DNA of 64,000 nucleotides from Haematomicrobium sanguinis DSM 21259 (GCF_000688395.1 NZ_JIAG01000002.1:124001-188000); one strand, 5' to 3'; numbered from the stretch's first letter, positions 17,604 through 26,955 are shown. Notes: generated from the letters alone by a model not told the origin. Made by a program: numbers and translations.

Positions 17604-19853
17604 TTAGAGTCCGCCTACCGGATCGGGGTTGCTGTGAACCGTGGGGAGGAGCATCCCATGGCTGGTTTTCAGGTGACTGACTTCGTGTCGACGGTTTAAC
17701 CCCAGTTTGTGTAGCACTCGACCAACGTGGCTTTCCGCGGTTCTGACGGAGACGTTGAGGTGATCGCTGATTTCGCGATTGCTCGCCCCCTCCCGCAGCA
17801 GGTCCAAAACTTCGCTCTCCCGCGCGGTCAAACTTCCCAATCCCTCAGGCTGCGACCGTTCGTGAAGCACCGAGCGCGAGTGGGAGGTAGTCGTGTTTCC
17901 TCTTCGGTGCCCGCCGTGGGGAGAGAGCTTCGCGAGCATATGACGCATTCTCTTTTCCAACGAGCGCACCCGGTACGTCGAACACACATCAATGGCACGT
18001 TGGACGTGCTCAAGTGTGGGGTTGCGCATCGCGGTAATTGCCGCCGTCAGTGCTTGCGCGAGTGGGGTTTCACAGCGGCCTGTCACTGCCAGAACCCGTT
18101 CATATTCGTCTTCTGAGGTTGGGGCGCTCCCTAGGAACAGTTCCAACACCCGCAACGATGGAACCTGCTGATCTGTGGTTTCTACATGACCTGCGTCTAA
18201 CTCCTTTTCGTGAGCGCGGTTGCCCAAAATGAAATGCGCCCGAGCCGCAAGCAGACTGACCAGTCCTTCTACCAGGGCATGAGAACTTGGCGGTATGAGC
18301 TCGAAGCGCCGGATTTCGGCAACCGCTTTCTTTTTTCGTCCAGCCTGAGCGTCAAGAACCGCGGAGAGCGCAAACGCCGCCCTGGCAAACGTGATGTCCG
18401 TCGGATCCGGGAGCACCTGGATGCAGGCAATAATGTGGCTTCGTGCGGCACCGGCTTTGCCCTGCAAGAAAGCTTCCAGACCCAACAGCAATTCGATGAG
18501 GGCAGCTGACTCGGGAGCAATGTGCCCTCCTTCGCTAAAGACCTCATCCAACGTCTGGTGGAGGAGGCCCCATTTGCCCTCGATCACGGGCAGCCATGCC
18601 CGTTCTGTCCAATCCTCCGGTTGCGCATCGGCTAGCGACGCCTCCGATGTCAGCTCGGCGCTATCGGGCAGGCGTGTGTGTAGCGACTCCAGCATGTCCC
18701 CGGCGATCTGGGACTTTAAACTCGCTTGGATCCCGCGAAGCTGCACCAGGTGGTTGTTCGCTGCGGCATGGTCCTCGGAATCCAGTGCCTGTTCGATCAG
18801 CGCGTAGGTTGCGGCAAATTCGGCCTTGAGCGCTTTTCTGCTCAGCGCTGGCTTTGCGGACTGCCTGCCCTCAGCTAGATCCGCGGTGAAGTTCAGGCTC
18901 AGGGCGACGTCCGAGCCCATTCGCGCGGGCCCCGGTGCCACTCGCACTATCCCGGCTCGCTCCAATTCGAGAGCACTATCTGCCGGCCCCGCGAGCCCTG
19001 AGAACGCCCCGAGACGCTCTTCCAGTCGAGGCTCGGCGCTAAGCTTTGTCAGCACACCGAGTGCGCTCGCCGACAGGGTTGATTCAGCATCGAGCAGGGT
19101 GGTGAGTTCGGCGGCCGCGGTCGCAGCGCTCCCCCAATCCTTAATCATCCACGCTCCTTCGACCCGGAGCAGGCTTCCACGTTGCAAATGCTCGCTCACG
19201 AGCGCATAGAGTCTCAGCACCTGTCCTCCGCTCCATGACCAGAGCGCTTCCAGAGTGCTCGTCGCGACCGCGCCGGAGAGCATGTGTTCAAGGAATTCGC
19301 CGGCCTGCGAGCGATCCATCGGCACCAGCCGTAGCACCTCGCTCTGGGTTGCGTTCACGGTGCCGAGTTCGGTCAGCCGCTCCTCCGCGTAATCGCTCAG
19401 AAGTAGCAGCGTGCGCGATTTCCGGTGCAGGGACAGCGCCAGCTGACTAATGGATTCGTCGGAGAGCGAGTTCGCCCGATCAATGACCCACGCACCCACG
19501 CCCTCATCGCTGGGCAGTTCAACGGTCCCATCTTCTGGCGCGGCGAACCAGTTTACTTCTCCGCCATCCTGGTCGCCGTACCTTGACAAAATTGCCCGCG
19601 CGATGGCGCCGCGCTCGATCGGGGTGCCCCCTTCGAGAAAAAGCGTGAGCGCTCCGGACTCGAGAAGCAGGGCCCGGAGTCGGCGAATGTCGTCAAGATA
19701 ACGCCGCTTAATCCAGTAGCGGCGCGAATTTAGCCGTGTCGCGAGACCCGCTACGTCCCAATCATGTGGCGGCGCTCCCACGAGCCTGGTGCCGGGCACC
19801 GGAGTACGCGAAATCAACACAAAAGCCCCCCGCTCTTGTTCTGTGATTGACAA
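17604..19853 (-). CDS. large LuxR-family regulator, paired with its downstream neighbour
   Basis: 749 residues with a C-terminal LuxR helix-turn-helix (LTARESEVLDLLREG, then SVRTAESHVGRVLHKL). The long N-terminal and middle parts are helical, resemble the neighbouring 866-residue protein, and have a weak nucleotide-binding region without a clear Walker A. The two genes are two bases apart and probably arose by duplication. The TTG start is uncertain; no good ribosome site is seen, and a start some 12 to 30 codons later is possible. The gene diverges from the ClC transporter gene with a palindrome between them. Confidence 0.75.
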   Translation of the reverse strand: MSITEQERGAFVLISRTPVPGTRLVGAPPHDWDVAGLATRLNSRRYWIKRRYLDDIRRLRALLLESGALTLFLEGGTPIERGAIARAILSRYGDQDGGEVNWFAAPEDGTVELPSDEGVGAWVIDRANSLSDESISQLALSLHRKSRTLLLLSDYAEERLTELGTVNATQSEVLRLVPMDRSQAGEFLEHMLSGAVATSTLEALWSWSGGQVLRLYALVSEHLQRGSLLRVEGAWMIKDWGSAATAAAELTTLLDAESTLSASALGVLTKLSAEPRLEERLGAFSGLAGPADSALELERAGIVRVAPGPARMGSDVALSLNFTADLAEGRQSAKPALSRKALKAEFAATYALIEQALDSEDHAAANNHLVQLRGIQASLKSQIAGDMLESLHTRLPDSAELTSEASLADAQPEDWTERAWLPVIEGKWGLLHQTLDEVFSEGGHIAPESAALIELLLGLEAFLQGKAGAARSHIIACIQVLPDPTDITFARAAFALSAVLDAQAGRKKKAVAEIRRFELIPPSSHALVEGLVSLLAARAHFILGNRAHEKELDAGHVETTDQQVPSLRVLELFLGSAPTSEDEYERVLAVTGRCETPLAQALTAAITAMRNPTLEHVQRAIDVCSTYRVRSLEKRMRHMLAKLSPHGGHRRGNTTTSHSRSVLHERSQPEGLGSLTARESEVLDLLREGASNREISDHLNVSVRTAESHVGRVLHKLGLNRRHEVSHLKTSHGMLLPTVHSNPDPVGGL

Positions 19854-19865
19854 TTTTACACTCTG

Positions 19866-19879
19866 TGTGACGCATCACA
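19866..19879. promoter_or_regulatory. palindrome between the divergent regulator and ClC genes
   Basis: TGTGACGCATCACA is an imperfect inverted repeat 13 bases upstream of the regulator start. It resembles a CRP/FNR-type half-site pair but with a four-base rather than six-base spacer, so the identity of the binding protein is open. Confidence 0.35.
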
Positions 19880-19951
19880 TTTATTGAAAGATGTACGACG
19901 GCGCGCCAAGACATCCGCCCGCATCTCACCTTCTAACGGGGTGCCTTAGGC

Positions 19952-21250
19952 GTGGGTTCAATCAGGTTGGGTGCAACAATGATGTGCGTGGGAGACAAGA
20001 CATTTGAAGGCGGTCCAGCATCGGGGCGCCTCGCGACACAGGTTCAGCCGTTGGTGACCGCGATCATTGCCGGTGCTCTTGCCGGGCTCGTCGCGATTCT
20101 GACGTATCAAGCCATGCTGTGGCTCCAGCGAACCGTGTGGACGACCGGTACGGGCGACGGCGAGGAGAGCCCGCTGCGAATATTTGTGACCATTCTTGCT
20201 GGTGGTGCGCTGCTCCTTTTGCTCCGCCGCATTGCGCCGACCGAGTCGGTGGTTGAGTTGCTGGCAGATTCGCAGGAACCGCGAAAGCGTGTGCCCAAAC
20301 GCATTGCGGTGACTGCGCTGTCCGCTATTGTCGCCGTTGCTTTTGGCGGTGCCATCGGGCCCGAGGCGGGGCTTTTGGCGGTAGTGGCCGAGTGCTCTGT
20401 GGTTGTCTCGAAATTCATCGCGCGGGACGAGGCGCAAGCCAGGCGCATTTCGCAGGCCGGAGTTGCTGGTGTGCTTGGCGGACTCTACGGTTCGCCTCCC
20501 GCCGCTGCCGCGCTCGACGGAGAAGGTGAAACACTCGCGCCCAGCAAACTCATGTCTTTTGTTGCTGGCGTCTGCGGATTCCTGGTGTTCGTGTTCATGG
20601 CCCGCAACGTCTTTAGCGGCGAGGGTGTCGCGACGATTCCTCTCCCGGTTTCGGAGGTGGGCCAGTCGGCCGCAAACCCGTGGCTGGTAATCATCCCGGT
20701 GCTGGTCGGCGCGACGCTGGGTCTCGGGTTCAGATACTTGCATCATGGCGGTGATTGGCTGGCCGCAAAGATCGGGCGGCCGTGGTTGGTTATGAGCCTC
20801 GGTACGGTTCTTTTCGCCGGGCTTGCGGCCGCGGTTCCGTTGGTGCGCTTTTCTGGACACCACGAGATGAACGAGGTCCCGGTCCTGTTCTCTGAAGGGG
20901 CCGCGCCCGAGTTATGGTTGCTCGCCATTGCGAAAGTGTTCGCGCTGGTGCTGTGCCTGGTTGCCGGTTGGCGCGGCGGCGAGGTGTTTCCGCTGATATT
21001 TATTGGCGGCGCCGCCGGAGCCGCAGTGGCGCTCTGGTTGCCAGGACTTGATCCTGCCGCTGCCGTAGCGGGTGCGATGGCGGCAACCCTAGCACTGGGG
21101 TGGAAGCGTCCACTCGCGTCCATCCTGATCCTTGCGCTGGTGCTAGATGCGGGCGTCGCCTTGCCGATCATGGTGGGTATCGCGGTCGCCGTTGCGGTGG
21201 ACAAGCTCATTCCCGAATCTCAATCCGCGGAACTCAAGAGCGCTCACTAG
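19952..21250 (+). CDS. ClC-family chloride channel/antiporter
   Basis: 432 residues with 10 to 12 hydrophobic segments. The segment GGAIGPEAGL near residue 130 corresponds to the anion-selectivity GxxxP motif of ClC proteins, and GWRGGEVFPLIFIGGAAGA matches the second conserved block. The family carries chloride or fluoride by channel or H+ exchange. Start uncertain: GTG at 19952 gives the longest protein, while an ATG pair at 19979/19982 is equally plausible. The gene ends 14 bases before a VOC remnant next to the tRNA attachment site, so it is the last intact chromosomal gene before the integrated element. Confidence 0.85.
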   Translation: MGSIRLGATMMCVGDKTFEGGPASGRLATQVQPLVTAIIAGALAGLVAILTYQAMLWLQRTVWTTGTGDGEESPLRIFVTILAGGALLLLLRRIAPTESVVELLADSQEPRKRVPKRIAVTALSAIVAVAFGGAIGPEAGLLAVVAECSVVVSKFIARDEAQARRISQAGVAGVLGGLYGSPPAAAALDGEGETLAPSKLMSFVAGVCGFLVFVFMARNVFSGEGVATIPLPVSEVGQSAANPWLVIIPVLVGATLGLGFRYLHHGGDWLAAKIGRPWLVMSLGTVLFAGLAAAVPLVRFSGHHEMNEVPVLFSEGAAPELWLLAIAKVFALVLCLVAGWRGGEVFPLIFIGGAAGAAVALWLPGLDPAAAVAGAMAATLALGWKRPLASILILALVLDAGVALPIMVGIAVAVAVDKLIPESQSAELKSAH

Positions 21251-21264
21251 ATTCCGGGTCATGA

Positions 21265-21375
21265 ACTAGATTTGAAAACATCGGGATCGCCGTGGAGGAC
21301 ATCTACAAGCTCAGCTACGTCCGCGGCCCCAGCGGAATCATCATCATGTTCGCCCAGAAACTGCGACAAAAATAG
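21265..21375 (+). pseudogene. C-terminal remnant of a VOC/glyoxalase-family gene
   Basis: A 36-codon open stretch ends in TAG and reads ...EDIYKLSYVRGPSGII..., matching the last strand of VOC (glyoxalase/dioxygenase) proteins, where the metal-ligand glutamate would be near the end. No start codon or upstream part is present; a stop closes the frame just before it. It is a gene remnant between the ClC gene and the tRNA-derived attachment site, left by an old rearrangement. Confidence 0.6.
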
Positions 21376-21402
21376 CCTTAGAAACGTTGTCCGTCTCTAA
21401 GG
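21376..21402 (-). terminator. hairpin downstream of the tRNA 3' end
   Basis: CCTTAGA and TCTAAGG form a 7-bp stem with a 13-base loop. It lies a few bases beyond the tRNA-Pro 3' end on the reverse strand, where a tRNA terminator belongs. No long T-run follows. Confidence 0.5.
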
Positions 21403-21409
21403 CAATCTG

Positions 21410-21451
21410 TCGGGTTGACAGGATTTGAACCTGCGACCCCTTGACCCCCAG
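21410..21451 (-). tRNA. tRNA-Pro(GGG) 3' remnant / integration attachment site
   Basis: On the reverse strand these 42 bases read as the 3' part of tRNA-Pro: anticodon loop CTGGGGG, 3' anticodon stem, variable loop, T-arm with GGTTCAAATCC, acceptor strand CAACCCG and discriminator A. The 5' part of the tRNA is missing: the bases right of 21451 do not pair with the anticodon stem. This is the footprint of integration into the 3' end of a tRNA gene. The native terminator lies to the left, so the element extends to the right, and the rebuilt full tRNA should lie beyond its far end, outside this window. Confidence 0.85.
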
Positions 21452-21526
21452 GCGTCCAAACGGCTTCGGCCTGCCCGGATTCCGCGTGATTCCGGGCGTC
21501 AGATCATGCAGAACACGTCACGGGAT

Positions 21527-21551
21527 GCATGGATTGCATGATTCTGGTCCC
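21527..21551 (+). repeat. left copy of a 25-bp imperfect direct repeat
   Basis: The motif starts GCATGGATTGCATGA and ends TGGTCCC. A copy matching at 21 of 25 positions lies at 25190-25214. The two copies bracket the Gabija-type operon. This copy is about 75 bases from the tRNA remnant, where recombinase arm sites or module boundaries may be expected. Confidence 0.5.
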
Positions 21552-21576
21552 CTTCTGGTCCCCCTCGTAGGCAAGC

Positions 21577-23199
21577 TCAGTTCGCGGCCAGAGCCGCGAG
21601 AGGCGCTACGGCGGCGTGGAACCTGTTGCCCACGAGCAGCACGACGATCTTGTGTCTGGCTCTGGAGAAGACCACGTAGAGGAGCCGACTTGTTGTGGGG
21701 AACGGTTCTGATTCGTAGCCCATGAAGTCTCCCTCCCGCAACACCACGACGGTTGCGTCGGCCTCGCGTCCCTTCGTCTAGTAGAGGTTCATTAGTTGAA
21801 CCTCTCGCGGGCTCAGCGCCGAGTCCGTGAGCGCCGCGTAACTCGCCTCACGAGCTTCCGCACAGATCGCTGCAACCATCTGACGGTCATCGCGGGCGCT
21901 GCTCGTGCGTGCCGCTCGCGCGTACATCACCGAGAGCAGGGTTGCTGCTTGCTGCCAGGCGCCCGACTTCTGCGGTAGTCCGAGCGCGTCGTGTGCCGTC
22001 GCCGCTACCTCGATTACCTCCCGAATGGACCCCGCCTCGGAGAGACGCTCTCGAAGAGCGCTCAGGCGAGCTTGCAGGGTCGTGGGGCCTGAACCGTTCA
22101 TCACCTGGTACGCGATGGGGGGCGCCTTCTGCCCACGTTGCGCGCTCGTCAGGAACACGGCTATCGCTTCGAGAACAATTCCCCAGGTGCCATCGCCGGT
22201 GTGGAATCGCGCCATCGCAGTCTGGGCGTCGAGGGCGGCGGCGAGCGCGTCACTGAGACCGGCAACTTCATGTTCGATCCCGTCGGCTTCAAGTGCATCC
22301 GAGAGAGCCGCGAGCATGTCGTTATGGTGCGTGAATACTGCCACGCCCATATCTTTCGCGGCTAACTCGCTAACGACCCGTGCGACGTGACTGGTCTCGT
22401 CGGAGAGTGGTATTCCGTCTTGGATGACCAGTCTTTCGTCCTGGATGGCGGCCGCGATGGCCTCTGAGTCGAACAGGCGTCCCCTGATGGCGTTGGCGAC
22501 GGCCGGGATGATCCCGGAGGGGTCTCGGAAGGAGGTTTCTGGCAGCAGGATGGTGTTCTCTGTCCCAGCGGCCGAGCAGGCTTCATCGATGCGCTCCACT
22601 CTGACGCCGTCTTCGGCGAGGAACGTGTAGATGCACTGGTTCGGGTCGCCGAGCAGTATCAGCCTGCTGTCGCGGGCAATCAGCTGAAGGAGGTCTTGCT
22701 GCGCATCGCCGGTGTCCTGAAATTCGTCGACGATTACGAGGCCCCATCGGGTGCGAAGGTGTTCTGCGACAGCAGGTGCGGCCTGAGCGATTTCGAGTGT
22801 GAGCGGGATGAGCCTGCTGTATCCGATCTCGTGCTGGGCCAGCCCGAGCTTCTCGCGAGCGGGGCTGACGAGGACGGCGTCGCCGTGTCCGACCAGATTC
22901 CCGAATCTCCGGACCACGGAGAACGCGAGCGAGTGGAACGTCATGATGTCCACCTGGGAGCCTCGGCGGCCGAGAATCTCGTTTGCGCGGGAGGCTATGC
23001 GCGCCACCGAGGAACGAGAGAACGAGAGGAACAGGACCCGATCGTGGGGTTCGCTTTCTGCTACTCGTTCAAGATGGGCGTGAGCTGCGGCGAGCGCGCT
23101 GGTCGTCTTTCCGACACCCGCTCCGCCGAGCACGACAGTGAGTTCGGCCTGCGTCGCTACGACTCGCTGCTGCTCCGGGTTCTGCGGGGCGAATGTCAT
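21577..23199 (-). pseudogene. gajB: GajB-like UvrD/SF1 helicase with in-frame stop
   Basis: Codons run in frame for 541 triplets from ATG 23199 to TGA 21577, broken once by TAG at 21778-21780, where Gln (CAG) is the likely original. The N-terminal 473 residues hold Walker A GGAGVGKTT, Walker B DEFQDT and GDPNQCIYTF. The part beyond the TAG holds helicase motif VI (LLYVVFSRAR), needed for ATP hydrolysis, so the truncated protein should not work unless the stop is read through. The gene overlaps gajA by ATGA. Size and partner match GajB of the Gabija defence system, where it helps activate the GajA nuclease. A single sequencing error could also explain the stop. Confidence 0.8.
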
Positions 23200-24917
23200 G
23201 GTAGATCAGGGATGTCGATGCGTCCGAGCGTATCGCCGCAGACTGCTTCGATCGCGGACCGCGCGATCGGCGGCTGTCGTGTCAGTGCGTGAGCCCAGGC
23301 TGCCCCTAGCCCCTGTTTCTTGATCACTTTCGTCGCGATGAGGTGGTCCGCGATGTCGTCGTCGCCGAGATCGGGTGGCAGGGCGGGCATGCCGAAGTCT
23401 TCCAGGGTCTCGACCGTCTCTCGGAGCTGATCTCCGGGTACGCCGCGGATGAGTGCGGCCTCCACGGCGGTGCGAGTGGGAAGCACGACGAGTTGTTCGA
23501 TCATTCCTGCAAGGACTCCGACTGCTGGATCTTCGTGTCCTGGCTTGTCATTGTCGACGATCGCTCGGACGTGGAATCCGAGTTCAAGGGCGATCTCGGC
23601 AATGGCTGGGAGCCGGGTAACTCCTCCGTCTGACCCTGGCGGGGCGACCAGGCGGATGCCGTTAGCGGGGAGGCTGTGGTGCGGTTCGTTCGTCTTCCGG
23701 AAGAGCCGCGACGCGAGCGCGCCGTACCCCTCGACATCGAGCGGCCCCTCCAGGAGGACAACGGTTCTCGCGCTCAGCGCTGCGAGAAGCTGCTCCAGGA
23801 TGAGCCTCCGGTTGACTCGGCCCGTCTTGTCCGTGACTGCAGAGAGCTGGTGCTGTCGTCTCTCGCCGTGGCTGACCGTGAGCCGAACCAGCTCACCGGG
23901 ATCGAATGCTCGTACTACCTCAGGACGGCGCGTTGTGAGGATCGCTTGCCCTGCCGTTACGTGGATGAGCCGCGCCATGTGTTCAGATGACGATGCGTCA
24001 AGGCGATCTCCGAAGTCATCGCCGATGATGACGACGCCTGATTGTGCATCTCGCGCGGCTGCGATGGCTTCAGCGGCCGAGAGCACACTCTCGAGAGTCG
24101 ACCCCTGGGAACGGACGGGAAGGGCCCCGGCCGCACCCATCGAGATCGCTGGTTGAAGCGCTCTGAGGAGGGCAGCCATAGAACCGTCATCCGCCAGAAA
24201 ACTGATGTCGGCGGAGTCATCGATACCGAAGAGAGTCTGCGGTCCGGAATCAATGACCTTATCCAGAACGCTAGTGACCACCTCCGTCTCAGAGAACGAC
24301 CCGGTTGCAGCATGGACGGCCGAATCCAGATCGGTGAGGGCGCTGTCCAGGCCACCAGGATCGGCATCAGCAAGGAGTGCTCTCAGGACTCCCTCTGCCC
24401 GCAGCTGGAGAGCCGGCGCACTGTCAACGAACTGGACAGGCAGAGACTCACGCTCGATCCGGCTCGCCTTCTTGAACACACCGGCAGCGGGATCACTTCG
24501 CGCCGGGTAATCGACCCAGTGCTCGCCGGTGTCCGTATCGAGGTCATATCGTGCGCGATAGCACAGACGTACGCCCAGAACCGCGTCGCCCGCGTTGCTT
24601 GGCGTGGCGATCTCCCCGGTTGCCCGGTCGAACGTTTCCAGATTCTCGCTGAGAAGAGTTTCGAGGTCCTCCCCGAGGTCGAGGAGAGTCACCTCTACCT
24701 CCGTCAAGGACTCTTCATCGCCGTCAGCAGGTCGGTAGACGTCGAGAGGATTCACGCGGGACCGAGTACTGCGGGCGTCGAGAACCCGGCGCAGGGCCTC
24801 GACGATGTCAGTGCGGCCCGCCTGCGGCTCACCTGCAAGCACCATGTTCTCTGGCACCACGAGCGCTGCATGGCGATAACCCCGGAAACGTCCGATACGG
24901 ATGCGCGCGACCCTCAT
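23196..24917 (-). CDS. gajA: GajA-like OLD-family ATPase/TOPRIM nuclease (Gabija)
   Basis: 573 residues, close to the length of known GajA. The N-terminal half is an ABC/RecF-like ATPase; its loop AGEPQAGRTD (about residues 28-37) has Arg where Walker A normally has Lys. The C-terminal half is a TOPRIM domain with VVLLEGPLDVEGYGAL (catalytic Glu) and AIVDNDKPG (Asp pair). GajA proteins cut DNA when nucleotide falls during phage replication. Start ATG 24917 has a good AGGAGT site. GajB follows directly with an ATGA overlap, which distinguishes this from solitary OLD proteins. The Arg substitution may alter nucleotide handling. Confidence 0.85.
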   Translation of the reverse strand: MRVARIRIGRFRGYRHAALVVPENMVLAGEPQAGRTDIVEALRRVLDARSTRSRVNPLDVYRPADGDEESLTEVEVTLLDLGEDLETLLSENLETFDRATGEIATPSNAGDAVLGVRLCYRARYDLDTDTGEHWVDYPARSDPAAGVFKKASRIERESLPVQFVDSAPALQLRAEGVLRALLADADPGGLDSALTDLDSAVHAATGSFSETEVVTSVLDKVIDSGPQTLFGIDDSADISFLADDGSMAALLRALQPAISMGAAGALPVRSQGSTLESVLSAAEAIAAARDAQSGVVIIGDDFGDRLDASSSEHMARLIHVTAGQAILTTRRPEVVRAFDPGELVRLTVSHGERRQHQLSAVTDKTGRVNRRLILEQLLAALSARTVVLLEGPLDVEGYGALASRLFRKTNEPHHSLPANGIRLVAPPGSDGGVTRLPAIAEIALELGFHVRAIVDNDKPGHEDPAVGVLAGMIEQLVVLPTRTAVEAALIRGVPGDQLRETVETLEDFGMPALPPDLGDDDIADHLIATKVIKKQGLGAAWAHALTRQPPIARSAIEAVCGDTLGRIDIPDLP

Positions 24918-25437
24918 TGGCTACTCCTTGCATACCCCCCGATGCAAGCTGAGCGCTCGGCTCGCAACGGGACGATGAGCGTGAATCAACGGACCTTCTC
25001 CCGCTCGGAACCGGCGGCTCCCATGCCTATCGTCCCACGGACTGTGGACAGTACCAGGCGGCGACGCACCATGGCCGTCCCGTGAAGACACGCGACGACA
25101 GGTTCCGTACAAGCGTCCGAAGTGGCAGCTCGGCCTCGTTTCCGTCTGGTTCCGCAGTTCACGCGACCACGCGGCGTCGCCGGCAGGCTGCATGGTTTGC
25201 ATGACCGTGGTCCCGTGCCTGGGCGCCTGCCCGCGTCGAGAACTGTCACGGCGTCACGGGCGCCTATGGCAACCAGTTCGTGCGTTCGCGCGTCAGAGGA
25301 GCTTCGGTTGATGCGCCTCGACGTGTCTCAGCCCGATCGCGAAACAGCGCGGCTACAGTTAGGACTGAACGACAGCTCTCGTCCGTTCGGCACCGAGGGC
25401 GTAGATCGCCGGACGGATCATCGAGACGAGGCTGGAC
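24918..25437. other. 520-base gap between the Gabija pair and the ParB-like gene
   Basis: The two flanking genes diverge, so promoters for both should be here. It also contains the right copy of the 25-bp direct repeat (25190-25214). No convincing gene, tRNA or terminator was found; short open frames on both strands look like noise. Confidence 0.5.
25190..25214 (+). repeat. right copy of a 25-bp imperfect direct repeat
   Basis: Starts GCATGGTTTGCATGA and ends TGGTCCC. It pairs with the copy at 21527-21551, 3.66 kb away, in the same orientation. Confidence 0.5.
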
Positions 25438-26955
25438 ATGGCTTACGAGCAGCTACCCATCGTGGAGGTCGAGCTGAGCCGGCTCCTGCTCGACCTGGAG
25501 AACTACCGCATCCCGACTCGTCGCGACGATGAAGCCGGAGCCTTGAAGTATCTGTTCGCTTCCGAGGACGTCCTCGGCGCGGCGCGGCTGATCCTTCGCG
25601 ACGGCTACTTCGACAACGAGGTGCCGATCGTGATCGCGGCGGAGTCACGGGACGAGCCGCCTTCGTACATCGTCCTGGAAGGCAACCGGCGCGTCAGCGC
25701 ACTCAAGGCTCTCTACGACCCGACGATCGTGCCTGGTCACGAAGCCGAGGTTCGCTCACTGCTCAAGCGGTACGCAGTCGAGGCAGAAAACCTCCCCGAG
25801 CGAATCCGCGTGATCGTGGCGCCTGATCGCGCGACCGCCGCCCCGCACGTTGCCCGACTGCACACTGGCATCTCCAAGAAGCGGTGGAGCCGCGACCAAC
25901 AAGCAACCTTCTACTACTCACTCGTGGACGACCAGACGACTGTGGAGGACGTCAAGGCGCAGTACCCCGATGTCGAGGTCGCAAGGTTCATGAAGATGGC
26001 TGTGATGCGACGCTTCCTTGCCGCTGCGCCATTCTCCGATCACACCCTCCGGCAGTACGCCGCCAGCGACGACTTGGCGATGTCGGCCTTTGAGTACGCG
26101 TACCGAAGTAAGGACATCGCGGCTGCGATCGGGGTGGAGTTCGATAGAGACGGCATGTTGCTTCCTCGGTCCTCAACTCCCGAAAAGATCGCGTCGAAAC
26201 TTCCAAAGAAGAAGCTCGGTGCATTGGAGTATCTAGTCGGGGAGTTTCGCGCTGGAAGGCTCAACACCCGCTCTCCGGAGCTCAAGAAGCGTGATGACGC
26301 CTACCAGCCGTTCGTGGACCGTCTCAACGGTGTACCCACTACAGCAACGCCGACACCATCACCCGCCGCGCCCGCACCACCGACTCCGCCTGGACCGTCG
26401 CAAGGTGTCAGCCACGGAATGCCTCCAAGCGGTCCCGGTAGCGCGACCGGCGGGGCAACGCCACCCCAGCCTGAGCCTCCGAGCGGAGCAGGAAGCCGTG
26501 GACCGAACCATCCAGACACAAAGGACACGCTCGATCTGTCTGGCCTCGACTACGAGAACGCACCACTGAACCTCAAACTGCGCTACTTCGAGCTACGACG
26601 GATCAACCTGGGAAACTTGCCTATCGCGTCCGCGATCCTATTGCGCTCTGTTCTCGAAGCCACCATCAAGGTCCATTTCGAGGGCTCTGCAACGCCCGCG
26701 ACAGGCGAGTTGAGTGCGGTTTTCAAAGTGGTCGCGCAAACCTATGGCTCGGAGAAGACTCTCAAATCGACCATCGGCGCCATACAGTCGGGAAACGCCC
26801 ACAAACATGGCTCTATCCAGTGGTTCAATCTCATCGCGCACAGCGCAGATGCGTCAGTGACCGCAGAGGACGTTCGGCAGGCGTGGAAGGTGGTCAATCC
26901 GCTGCTCAGGCGCTTGTTGCGTCCGCCATTACAGTCTGCCCCTGCAACGCCTTGA
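25438..26955 (+). CDS. ParB-like nuclease-domain protein with helical C-terminus
   Basis: 505 residues. The N-terminal 150 or so carry a ParB/Srx-type domain (PIVEVELSRLLLDLENYRIP, then IVLEGNRRVSALKAL, where GNRR replaces ParB GERR). A middle region of about 110 residues is helical, followed by a Pro/Gly-rich linker (about 300-360). The C-terminal 140 residues (YFELRRINLGNLPIASAILL onward) look like an all-helical HEPN-type domain, but this is a weak call. There is no partner ParA and the layout is unlike a partition ParB. It sits between a Gabija pair and a convergent DNA adenine methyltransferase, overlapping its 3' end by 50 bases, so a defence role is proposed. A GAGG ribosome site precedes the ATG. 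Confidence 0.7.
   Translation: MAYEQLPIVEVELSRLLLDLENYRIPTRRDDEAGALKYLFASEDVLGAARLILRDGYFDNEVPIVIAAESRDEPPSYIVLEGNRRVSALKALYDPTIVPGHEAEVRSLLKRYAVEAENLPERIRVIVAPDRATAAPHVARLHTGISKKRWSRDQQATFYYSLVDDQTTVEDVKAQYPDVEVARFMKMAVMRRFLAAAPFSDHTLRQYAASDDLAMSAFEYAYRSKDIAAAIGVEFDRDGMLLPRSSTPEKIASKLPKKKLGALEYLVGEFRAGRLNTRSPELKKRDDAYQPFVDRLNGVPTTATPTPSPAAPAPPTPPGPSQGVSHGMPPSGPGSATGGATPPQPEPPSGAGSRGPNHPDTKDTLDLSGLDYENAPLNLKLRYFELRRINLGNLPIASAILLRSVLEATIKVHFEGSATPATGELSAVFKVVAQTYGSEKTLKSTIGAIQSGNAHKHGSIQWFNLIAHSADASVTAEDVRQAWKVVNPLLRRLLRPPLQSAPATP

Noticed and set aside
21577-24917. Housekeeping RecF/UvrD repair genes
   Set aside because: OLD-type TOPRIM nuclease plus overlapping UvrD-like helicase with these sizes, on a mobile element, fits Gabija rather than repair.
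25438-26955. Chromosomal or plasmid partition ParB
   Set aside because: No ParA, atypical C-terminus and a defence-type neighbourhood. A more usual ParB-like gene exists at 63.1 kb.
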